A stretch of 64,000 nucleotides of DNA from the NCBI GenBank assembly GCA_025403435.1, contig CM046337.1, forward strand, positions 7,501-71,500. Direction: 5' to 3'. Every line of letters begins with the position of its first letter. The first letter of the stretch is position 1. The stretch is from Artocarpus heterophyllus (Eukaryota; Streptophyta; Magnoliopsida; Rosales; Moraceae). Below the pieces are notes generated by a model. That model made no database searches. It saw only the letters and a program-made list of their open reading frames with translations, and was not told the origin of the DNA. This document shows positions 22,456 through 32,100 of the stretch, one piece after another. The translations under genes were made by a program, and so were the position numbers.

Positions 22456-23519
22456 AATGTACCCTCCAAATTCTTGGTGAAAGTCTCCATTGATTTTAAA
22501 CCGGGTATTTTGTGAGGGTATAGTTAAACCACCTGCTATTCCATTAAAATAGCAAAAATTATTTTAATGGAACAATTTTAAGAGAGGAACAATTTTATAA
22601 TTTTCTTTGAACTAGTGTCAACATGCCCTTGCGTTTGTAAAAGTAAATAAGCGATGATTCTTTGTTACATGTCAAGGTTGGCGGACGGAGATGATGTAGC
22701 AAACCGATGGTTGAAAAACCAACTCCGCTACTCCAAGTGCCAAACCAAGTAATGATCTTCACCGATCATCATGTTGACGCGGGAGTTTTACACTTAATAA
22801 AGTGATCTTCACCATGTTGTATGATATAATGATCTTCAAATTATTACCAAGTTCAAAGTAGATTGAAAAAAAAATAAAAAAAAGACTTTTAAATATTTTT
22901 TATACCATGTATTCACATTTATTCATTTTTACATTCAGATTGAGATTATAAAAACCTTTAACTTTGTAAGGATAATATGAGAATTTAATTTTTTTTTTCC
23001 AGTCAAACTAGGTCATTGCAACAGTTCAAAATATATCACGTAAAAAAGATAGGCAAAAAAACTAAGTAAAAAACCTCCTTTTTTTTTTTTGAAGATGATG
23101 GTCTTTTTAACAGTGATGCCCTACACTGGCAGTGCACTTGTTAGTTTTTTAAAATTATACCAAAAATAAAAAATATATATATGTAAAATTAATTGTTTAT
23201 GATGCAAATCTAATGGTTGAAAACTGGTCCAAGCGAGATGGTATATTTTTCAAGCTCAAAAACCTCTGGAAATAAAACTATAGCGCATTTTTTTAAGGTT
23301 TTGCTGTCACCAAAAAAAAAAAATCTTTTGAAAGAAAGAAAAATTCACTGCCTCTCAAATTATAAATTACAATTCAAGTTTTTTTTTTTAAACGTTGTCT
23401 TCCCTTAGAAAACAAAATTGTTCAAAATTTTGAATCACATTCTTCTGGTTTCTTTATTGGAAAAGGAAAAAAAAATCTAAAATAAAATATACCGATCCTC
23501 TCGGTCCTCTCTTTTTTTT

Positions 23520-23659
23520 TTGGGGGTCGGGGGAGGTTTCGGTGAAAAAAAAAGAAAGAAGAAACCCTAAACCACAATTGGGAGAAGAGAAGTGAAGAAC
23601 AAGAATTAGAACACAACAGAAGCAGAAACGATCAGAGGACAAAGTGCAATTGCTGAGCT
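23520..23659 (+). other. Putative 5' untranslated exon of the ALP2-like gene
   Basis: A purine-rich leader-like stretch includes GAAACCCTAAACC and ends at a consensus donor (GAGCT then GTGAGT at 23,660). A matching acceptor (GAAAACAG) lies at 24,459, 55 nt before the start codon at 24,515. This predicts an 800-nt leader intron; inferred from splice signals only. Confidence 0.5.
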
Positions 23660-24514
23660 GTGAGTTTGGTTTTTTCCCTCTTCATTTCTTCTCTTTTTCT
23701 TTTCTATTTTCTCTACCAAATTCCAAACTTGGTACCATTTTCGCCTTATTTTTTGTTTGTTTTGTTTCGTTTCGTTTCTGAGAACGATGAGTCTCTTTTT
23801 TGTTTTTGGTTTCTTTGGTGTTAATAATCCCTGTTTTTGTGTGTTTCTGGGCGACTTTTTCTTAGAAAGAGTGTGATCGCTTTTAGAAGTGGGGAAATTT
23901 TTCTACTGTAAACTTAAAAATGTAACCTTGAATCTGTTCTAACATTATTCATTGAAAAATTCTCATTCTCCTTGTTATTCTTCGCTTCTACAATGTTGGT
24001 TATGAAATTTGAATTTATAAAAACACAAAAAAGAATATGAGTTGTTTGTAATTGCAAAAAACAAAAATAAAAACCATCGTAAAGGGTGAACAGTTTAAAT
24101 GCTAAATTAAAGCATTTGCAGACAGTTTATGGCACGAAACATATTAAGAATGCCCTCATATTTTGCAGGTTTTTTTTTTTTTGGAAAAAAATAAATATAA
24201 AGTGGTAGTAGTAGAATTATCATCCTTTCATATTGATTATTGAATAGCGATTTTTTTGAAACTGGTGCTTTTACATTCTTTCTTATGTGACTGATTTATG
24301 GCTCTTGCTTCTATTCTCTCTGTATTTTGCCTGCATTGTCCTTTTCTTTTCTTTTCTTTTCTTTTTGCCTTAAATATGTAGAAAACTAGGAGTGTTATGT
24401 TATAATTGTAGTAGTAAGTAGAAAGATTTTGGACCTTATTCTCATTGTTTTGAAAACAGTTGGAAGGAAGCGGAAAAAAAGTGACGTGTTGTTGATGTGT
24501 TAATAGTCTTAAGT

Positions 24515-24925
24515 ATGTCGGCTGATCCTCGTGCGCCAATGCCTTTTATGGATGAGGATGCTTCTTCGGGCTCTGGAGATGATGCGAACATGTTGGACGG
24601 GAACAAGCGCCAGTCAGGAATGCCATCAAGTTCAGGTCGTCGAAAGAGAAGCCGCAAGGCCACTGGCGATGCCATAGTTGATGCCATGCTAGAAATAGCT
24701 GCTGCTTCGAAGATGAGGGCAGCGGCCATCATGAAAAATGAGGAACGGTTTTCTATTAGCAAATGCATTAAGGTGTTGGATGAGATGCAAGGTGTCGATC
24801 AAAGGATCTACTTTTTCGCTTTGGATTTGTTTGAAAACCCCAACGCCAGAGAAATTTTCATATCCCTTAAAAGCGAGAGACGCTTACCATGGTTGCAAGG
24901 AAAGTCTGGCGCTTCCTCTAGTTGA
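24515..24925 (+). CDS. ALP2-like protein (Harbinger Myb/SANT ORF1-derived C-terminal domain)
   Basis: An intact 136-residue frame from the first ATG after a predicted leader intron. Residues 1-55 are acidic, Ser-rich and then basic (GRRKRSRKA), a likely nuclear signal. Residues about 60-130 contain [15 protein letters not shown], then [35 protein letters not shown] and LPWLQGK. This block is typical of the C-terminal half of plant Myb/SANT-like proteins derived from ORF1 of PIF/Harbinger transposons. In Arabidopsis such proteins include ALP2, a partner of ALP1 in the Polycomb PRC2 complex. The N-terminal Myb domain is absent, so DNA binding is not expected. The next gene downstream is the ORF2-derived ALP1-like gene. 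A poly-T/poly-G run lies just after the stop. Confidence 0.72.
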   Translation: MSADPRAPMPFMDEDASSGSGDDANMLDGNKRQSGMPSSSGRRKRSRKATGDAIVDAMLEIAAASKMRAAAIMKNEERFSISKCIKVLDEMQGVDQRIYFFALDLFENPNAREIFISLKSERRLPWLQGKSGASSS

Positions 24926-24956
24926 ATTAGGCCGAGAGTTATGCTTTTTTTTTGTG

Positions 24957-24960
24957 TTTT

Positions 24961-24991
<31 letters not shown>

Positions 24992-24994
24992 GGG
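24957..24994. repeat. T(14) followed by G(24) homopolymers
   Basis: Fourteen T residues at 24,957-24,970 run directly into 24 G residues at 24,971-24,994, 32 nt after the stop codon of the ALP2-like gene. It is a mutational or assembly-error hot spot; the true length is uncertain. Confidence 0.9.
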
Positions 24995-25227
24995 TGTGTT
25001 GTACAATTGAGTAGACTTGAGAACTTTAATTTTTGTATCTAGTACGACTTTATGGCCTTGTCTTTTTCCTTCATAATTTAGATGATAGTTCGCAGATATA
25101 GCCTTCATTAATTGATTTGAAATGGCCAGTTATTGAAGCCATGACAAGCTGCAATGCTTTTAAAAGTTCAACTGTTACTGTTTCTTGTACAACATTTAAT
25201 TCTTTTTATGCAGATACGTGAGCTGGA

Positions 25228-25314
25228 ATGCATGATTTTGACCTAGAACTGGATGAGATGGAATTGATTGCAGTTGCTGTCGGCTACAGTTACTATAACA
25301 ATGTCATGAGCTAA
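25228..25314 (+). CDS. 28-codon upstream frame, in frame with the ALP1-like gene
   Basis: ATG at 25,228 opens 28 codons (starting MHDFDLELDEMELIAVAVG) ending in TAA at 25,312-25,314. After the TAA the same frame continues without a break into the ALP1-like protein. The acidic start followed by YYNN resembles the usual N-terminus of ALP1-like proteins. A splice acceptor (TTTATGCAG) ends at 25,213. Either this is a lost N-terminus cut off by a nonsense mutation, or a real upstream ORF that limits translation of the main frame. Confidence 0.55.
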   Translation: MHDFDLELDEMELIAVAVGYSYYNNVMS

Positions 25315-25353
25315 CCTTGTCATAGCTTGTCACCCAAACGAGGATGTGGTTTT

Positions 25354-26594
25354 ATGAGTGAAGTGCTGAATGGTAATGACGATGTTTGTCGGGAGATGTT
25401 TCGGATGGACAAACATGTATTTCACAAGCTGTGCGGCATTCTGCCACAAAGAGCCATGTTGCGAGATACTGCTGGTGTTATGATAGAGCAACTGGGAATT
25501 TCCCTCAACATTATAGGTCATAACGAGCGCAACAGAGTAATCCAAGAGCGATTCCAACACTCGGGTGAAACTATTAGCCAGCATTTTAATAATGTACTGA
25601 AGGCAATCAAGTCATTGTCGCGTGAATTTTTACAGCCACCAGCTCTCACCATTCCTGCTGAAATCCTTTCAAATCAAAGATTCTATCCATACTTCCAGGT
25701 TCATATTCAAGCACATATATTTCTCGTCTGTGTTGTAATTGGCCAGTCATCTATTAACTTGTTTCTTATTGTTATTTCAGGATTGCATTGGAGTCATTGA
25801 TGGAATGCACATTCCTGCCCATGTCCCAGCCAAAGATCAATCTGGTTTCCATGACCGAAAAGGAGTTCTTTCACAAAATGTGTTGGGAGCTTGCACATTT
25901 GACCTGAAATTTATTTTCATTTATCCCGGTTGGGAAGGCTCTGCTGCAGATTCCCGCGCATTAAGAGCAGTTCTCAATGACCCAGATCAAAATTTCCCCC
26001 AGATTCCAGAAGGTTTGAGCAGTCAGACAGTACCATATTAGAATCATCCTACTTATAAATTATATCCCTTGAAGTATTTTTAAACAAGTGCTTTTTCTTT
26101 TTTTTTATAACAATGTGTTAGGCAAATATTACTTTGTGGACTCAGGATACTCGAATATGGAAGGATTTATTGCTCCATATGAGGGAGTCCGGCATCACCT
26201 TCATGAATTTAGAGGTGCTAATCAGTTAACTAGAAATGCAATGAAACTATTCAATCACAGGCATTCATCTCTAAGGAATGCCATTCAGAGGTCTTTTCAC
26301 GTGTTGAAGACTCGCTTTCCTATTCTCAAACTTGCTCCTCAATATGCCTTTCACATTCAGAGGGGCATAGTTATTGCTGCGTGTGTTGTGCATAATTACA
26401 TCCGCTATGTGGAAGACAAGGATTGGTTGTTCTCTAGTGTGGAAGGGATTAAAGCGGACGAATTGCCTGAGCTAGATGAACAGCCCGAAATCCAGTTAGT
26501 TTCTTTAATACAAGAACAACTTGCCTTTTCAATGAGAGATTCGATTGCCGCTGCAATGTGGGATAACTTCATAAATGAATGGGATGACTGGTGA
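25354..26594 (+). CDS. ALP1-like protein, domesticated PIF/Harbinger nuclease
   Basis: Three exons (25354-25698, 25781-26012, 26122-26594; 1050 nt, 349 residues) encode a DDE_Tnp_4 / Harbinger-nuclease protein of the ALP1-like group. ALP1 of Arabidopsis is a PRC2-associated nuclear protein, not an active transposase. The N-terminal part has FRMDKHVFHKLC, a DTAGVMIEQLGI segment and FQHSGETIS. The catalytic positions read Asp122 (VIDGMH), Asp172 (GSAADSR) and Gln248 (AIQRSF) where active Harbinger nucleases have Glu, so cleavage is not expected. C-terminal helix bundle and acidic tail end in EWDDW. The start used is the first ATG after an in-frame TAA at 25,312; an N-terminus of about 40 residues is lost or separately translated. 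No terminal inverted repeats flank the gene. Confidence 0.82.
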
Positions 26595-27156
26595 TAGCTT
26601 TCTTGGGAACGTACGACTGCTAACTTGTTACTTCGTAATTCTAGATTAAAACGACCATTTTCTTCTTTGCGCTTGTTTTATGATTAAGTTTGTGCTAACT
26701 TTGCGCTGGTCATTCTCCTGATATCTATTGCGTACATTCATGCCTTCCGTATTCTGCATGTAAAGCTCTCAATTCATTGACCGTTTTTGTTCTGTCTTTT
26801 AGTTTTGGAATTGTCAGGATGATGGATACTACTTTAGAAAATCTTAGCCTACGGTCTGGTCGTCCCATCAGAGACACGGATGAAATCCATATATAATATA
26901 TAATATATATCTAAACTATACCAGTTCACTAATTTAGCTGATTCATGTCTAACAGTTTCAGAAATAATTTTAAACAAACAAGCGATCGGGAGAGCGTATG
27001 TCATTGCTGAACGTGTTTGCCATTTTTGCCATTTGGGATGTTTTGGCCCACAGCAATATCCAGCCGGATTACCAATTGTAAGATGTTGTGCTATTTTTAT
27101 TTTGGGAATTGACATACAGGCCTACGGGCAATATTATTTAATGTTCTATACCTTTT

Positions 27157-27602
27157 ATTTTAGGTTAATTTAAAAACTATACTTTTAGTTTTTGATCTCA
27201 TCGAATATATACTTTTATATTAAATTTAATACACAAATTTGTACATTAACTCAGTCAATAGTTGTTTTTGACCTTCAAATGACTAAATTATCCTTAAGTA
27301 AAATATTAAAAAAAAGACCTAAAACTTTTAAAAAAGAGAAGAAAAGAAAATTAAAGCCACACAAAACATTTATTTTTGAATGTATTTTATGTATTTTTTA
27401 AGGCAAAAAACTCAAGTATAAAGTTTTTTTAAGTTTTTGATCTTATCTTATTTTTTTAATTTGAGGGTATTTTGATAATTTTATATGCTAAAAATAAAGA
27501 TTGATTAAACAAATGTATAAATGTGTGTATTAAATCTAATCTGAATGTATAAATTTGATGAGACCAAAAATTAAAAATATATGGTTTGAATAAACCTAAA
27601 AT
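27157..27602. mobile_element. 446-bp inverted-repeat (foldback/MITE) element
   Basis: The first about 100 nt (starting ATTTTAGGTTAATTTAAA) and the last about 100 nt (ending AAACCTAAAAT) are imperfect inverted repeats, sharing TTTTTGATCTCATC and AAATTTAATACACA with a few changes. The terminal AGGTTAATT is also the terminus of the element at 11,036-14,163, which suggests one superfamily. No clear target duplication. Confidence 0.6.
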
Positions 27603-28248
27603 GTAGAATATAGAAAGGTAAATAACCATTGTTTTATTGATCGTACTTTACTGTGACCACATCACTAATGGTATCGTGCATTGTGACTTATTGTCGTGGC
27701 ATTGGTGGTAACTTGTGAGGATGTCAAAAGGACTCGAAAGATATCATTTGCAACATAAGAATTACGATGAACAGAACAAATTTCGCTGAGCCGCCTCACG
27801 GGCACAACGCTTGCACACAACAGATGCAGGAAGCGCATGCTTTGCTAGTTGCCTGGTTAAGAAAATCTCCAGCAACCTTCGATTAGCCAGATTTGGCCAT
27901 ATCCGACCGAGAGCGCTCCCGTTGCTGATGCATTTAGCCAAGAGCGGTTGCATCGGCACCATGCCATTCATGCAAGTGTGGATAAATGAGAAATATGAGA
28001 AATTTTGATGGAAAATTTTACATGAACATTGGAGGTTTTGATTTGCGCTGCATCAATGAACTAGTCAAAAGTCAATAAAACATGGTATAAATCTACTCCA
28101 CAAAGTGGAAGAAATCCAAATACACCTTATTTTCTCCAAATAAATATGTACAAAATTCCTAGCCCAACAAAAGTGGATAACCCTTCCTCATTCTTCACGG
28201 ACAAATTTGCTACACAACCAAAAAAAAAAAAAAAAAAGGAAAAAAAGG

Positions 28249-28269
28249 GAGAGAGAGAGAGAGAGAGAG
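28249..28269. repeat. (GA)n microsatellite
   Basis: About ten GA dinucleotides follow a poly-A tract. Confidence 0.95.
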
Positions 28270-28975
28270 TTACATGTTATGCCATATTTTTAGAAATTGT
28301 ATGTATTGATGCCACACTTAAAAAGTTATATCACACTATTATTTATATTTTGTATTAAGTTGTGTCATAAATAAACATATATAATATTACTATCTTGAAA
28401 TATGGCATTTAAAAAACCCCCAAAAAAAAACACCGTTTCTATTATAGTCAGTAAAAGCCCGAGGCCGTAGGATTAACTTGATTGCCATTTAGTTTGAAAC
28501 ATATTATGGGAAATTGTAGAAAATATCACTTTTTCAAAACTAATTGTAGTAAGTGTCAAGTTTTAAATATATTAGTAGTAAATGTTAAGTTTATGATGTA
28601 AATAATTTATCTACTTCATTATTTATAATGTCAATAATTCTTATTTACATTATAAACACATTTATGGTACAAATAATATATTTAACTCCTCATTTATAAT
28701 ATAAATATTTCTTATTTACATAGCATATAAGTTGTTTATATTATAAATCTGATATTTACTGCATATATTTTTAAAACCTAACACTTCCGTCAAAAAGTTT
28801 CAAAAATTTGACCTTTCCCTCACTCTCCTAAAAATTATTTACTTGTAGAGAAAATCACATGTTGTGCCGTACTTTTAAAAGTTGTGTTTATTTAGTCACA
28901 CTTAAAAAAGTTTATGACATATTATCATACATATTACATATTAAGTTGTATCACAAATAAACATGAGTGGCATTT
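28268..28975. repeat. Direct repeat pair of about 130-140 nt
   Basis: 28,268-28,410 and 28,852-28,975 share ACATGTT-TGCC, GCCACACTTAAAAA or close variants, a TATTAAGTTGT block, and a CATAAATAAACAT end leading to GGCATTT. The copies are about 580 nt apart and moderately diverged. Confidence 0.65.
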
Positions 28976-29194
28976 ATAAAAAAAATAAAAATAAATAATA
29001 AATAAAAATTTGCATTTATGAAAATTTCCCTTACTTGCAAGTATAAATAAAGTTATGCTAGATCAAATAATGAAAAGGGGAAATATATTAAATTAAAACA
29101 AGTTTTGTTTATTCCATACATCAAATCCGGGCACATGCTTGTGTGGATAAACAAAATAAGATTAAAAAAGAAGAAGAAGATAGTTTGAGCACAA

Positions 29195-32100
29195 TTAATT
29201 CATAGAAAGAAAATGCACCCGAGCAAGTATGTATTCCTTTCCAGCAATCCAAACGCCAGTTTGTGACCATTGCACATCCTCCCACTCGAGATTCTCCTCC
29301 AACACCTATCCATACAAAACATACAATAATTTAATAGCAAGCATGACTGAAGAAGGGGATCCAATAAAGCCTCTTTTTTTTTTTTTTCTAATCATTATTT
29401 TGGCCAGACAAGCAAGAGAAAGGATGGTAGTAGTACCTCGACATGTTCAAGGGGCAGCGGAATCCCAACCGAACGCATCACTTTCTGGGGAAGAGGCTTC
29501 TTACAACGTGACCATCGGAATCCATCAACCACAACATTCTCACACTCGCCGTTTGCAGAATGTGAATGATGATTTTGCAATTTCTCTGATTCAACTTCAT
29601 GCACATGAGATGATTGCTGAATAGCTTTCACCACCTTCTCTCCGCTAAAACAGAGCTCATACCTTCAGATGATAGATAACTCGGCAATCAGAACCAACCA
29701 AGGAAAGAAAACAACCCATAATTTAATGAAATGAATGTATAACAAGTAAAATACCTGCACGAATGTGTCTCCAAGTACAACACTTCTCCCTTCTTCAAAC
29801 GCGCTGATGTATACAGTGGTTTCTTCAGACCCTTGTCAGCAACTATGCTTATACTGTACTTAATCCTAACGAAAACGAAACAAAAACTGAGAAAACAGGC
29901 TAATTGCGGTAAACCAAAATAGAATTGAAGGCAATCCAAAGATCAAAATTTTAGTATCATGGATGCCTTGAAGCTGAACGATCAAAACAAGATTTATTTA
30001 CCAAGGTTCATTACAGAGGTTGTATTGTATTGTGACTTCTCGTACAAATCTCTGTTGCCGTAAAGCGTTCTACGAAATCAAAATCATCATGCAAGTTAAT
30101 GGATATAGGAAACATGGTGGTGGTTAAAGTAAACAATAAGCACAAAATAAATAATAGTGTTCAATATATAAACAGTTAAAAGTAAGGTCAACATGCACTG
30201 ATAATATGAAAAGCATAAACCAATTTTTCCAGCACAAAAAGAAAACTACACACACAACACAGCGTTCAAAATATGGGGGGAAAAAAAAAGGAAAAATATA
30301 AACTGTAGTATTAAGGAAAAGTGGAGCAAGCAATGGGCATATTAACAAAGACCAAGCTGAAACAGAAGCGTGGACTTGAGCTGAGCATTAGATGCGAAGT
30401 AATACCGAAGCTGCAGCCCTTGTAGTCATAGTCCGCTCTACAGCCACAGGAGCAAGCGTAGGCTCCACTGTGGATGTATGTGTAAGACAGGGCTCCAAAT
30501 CAATGGTTCCGCCACCTTTCTGCAAAAGAAAATCGTAATGTAGGGGAAGTATCAAGATTTAAAGCCCAGTGGTACCATAATAAATACACAGTCAAGGATT
30601 TAAGTATCTTAGAAATCAATAAAATAGAGATTAAAAGAAACAATTGATAAATCTCAAGACTGGCCTCATAATCTTATATAAAAATCACCAAAACAAATTT
30701 GTACACACACATATATATAAAAAATTAGGACGTTCAAAACTACTCAACAATTCAGACTAAAAATTTAGCTTCACACTTTTAATACCTTCATGATGCAGCA
30801 GCGTTCAACACGGTAACTGCAGCCAATTGCAGCCCCCCAGGCACGTGAACGGACATTGTTTCTCAGTGTAGAGATATAACCTGATATAGATGTTAAATTT
30901 AGATTAAACAAAGAATGTATACGTTTATATGTAACAACAACGGCATCGACAGGAAGAACATAAAAAGATAATCAAGTAATTGAATAACTATAAAAATTCA
31001 ATTTTCCATAATCCAAATTTTCAAGATCATGATAGTGGAATAGATTGGATATAAAACTAAGACTTGTGCCAATGACGATTTAAAAAGCCCATGAACAATA
31101 AAAAGCCTTCGGATAAAAATTATTCCAACAGATTGAAATTGAGATCCAGTGTATAGTTCTCTCCATTATGCTACAGATATTAGGAAATCAGCACAAAAGG
31201 TGACCATGCTACCCCAATACAAACTAGTAGAGAGAGTAAGTATAAAGGATAGATACATTGTATGTAAATATAAGCAACAAAATGAAGTGCAATGAATCCT
31301 TCTTACAATCTTGTGGAGGTAGCACTCGAATCGTAGCACGTAACTCCTGTATAGCAGCAGGAGGAGGAGAAGCCGTAGGGCGGCAGTAGCCTGTATGCAT
31401 GAGAACTGCAAGGCAAAATTGGGACATTAATATTTGTTTAAACTATATCACCGAGTTTTTATACACCACCTAAAACCACGAGTCAATCATTACACTAAAA
31501 TACCAGCAACAAGATCTGAATCGTCCGTGTATATATCTGTACCCCATAGCTGGCCACCTCTAACCTGCACATGATTGCATACGGAATTTTCATATAGACA
31601 TACTGCAAATTAGAAATAATGTTGTCAAGAGACTTCCTATTAACGTGACACAGATCTTTACTTGGCGATTTGTGGCAGTAACATGCTCTGCCGGTATCCG
31701 AATTTCAAGAGTGGGCCCATTACTTGAGCTTTCACTGTTCTTTTCAGCCTGTGATGCTTCATACTCCTTCCACAATTTTGTCAACTCTTGCATGCATTCA
31801 CCGACTTTATAGACAACAGAGGACACTTCTGCTTTTCCTGTAACTGTGAGCAGCTTAAGAGAAACGTAAAAGGAAACTAACACCTAAAATACAAGACAGA
31901 ACCAATTTTGCTGTTCCAATAAGCAGAAATTATAAAGGTGTTAAATAACTTATTATTGCAAGGACTCAATCACCCTAAATAATACCGATACAATTCTTAG
32001 ACATTCAGCCATGTTAATTGCCTTCTTTAATTTAATATTATCAAACTCAAACTGAGCTCAAAAGTGACGGATTGTTAATTTACAGTAGACAGGAACGTAC

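Larger units (their letters stand above)
21788..23519. other. CNOT11 3' region and intergenic DNA with MITEs
   Basis: The 3' untranslated region of CNOT11 probably ends within the first 200-400 nt. The rest is AT-rich and holds two small inverted-repeat elements (listed) and A/T homopolymers. No further gene is seen. Confidence 0.5.
26595..29194. other. Intergenic region between convergent ALP1-like and HDC1 genes
   Basis: It holds the 3' untranslated region of the ALP1-like gene (to about 26,850) and AT-rich DNA with an inverted-repeat element, a direct-repeat pair and a (GA)n tract, listed separately. The block 27,640-28,010 is richer in GC than its surroundings, with short frames on both strands and no family resemblance. 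Confidence 0.5.

Noticed and set aside
24738..25010. Alternative plus-strand frame running through the poly-G tract
   Set aside because: Out of frame with the conserved ALP2-like protein; its Gly run is an artefact of the homopolymer.
27762..28008. Overlapping frames on both strands in a GC-richer block
   Set aside because: No family resemblance; considered only as a possible degraded gene fragment, not supported.
29229..29624. Plus-strand frame of 131 codons at the HDC1 3' end
   Set aside because: Antisense to the last two HDC1 exons and the intron between them, which are supported by conserved reading and splice sites.
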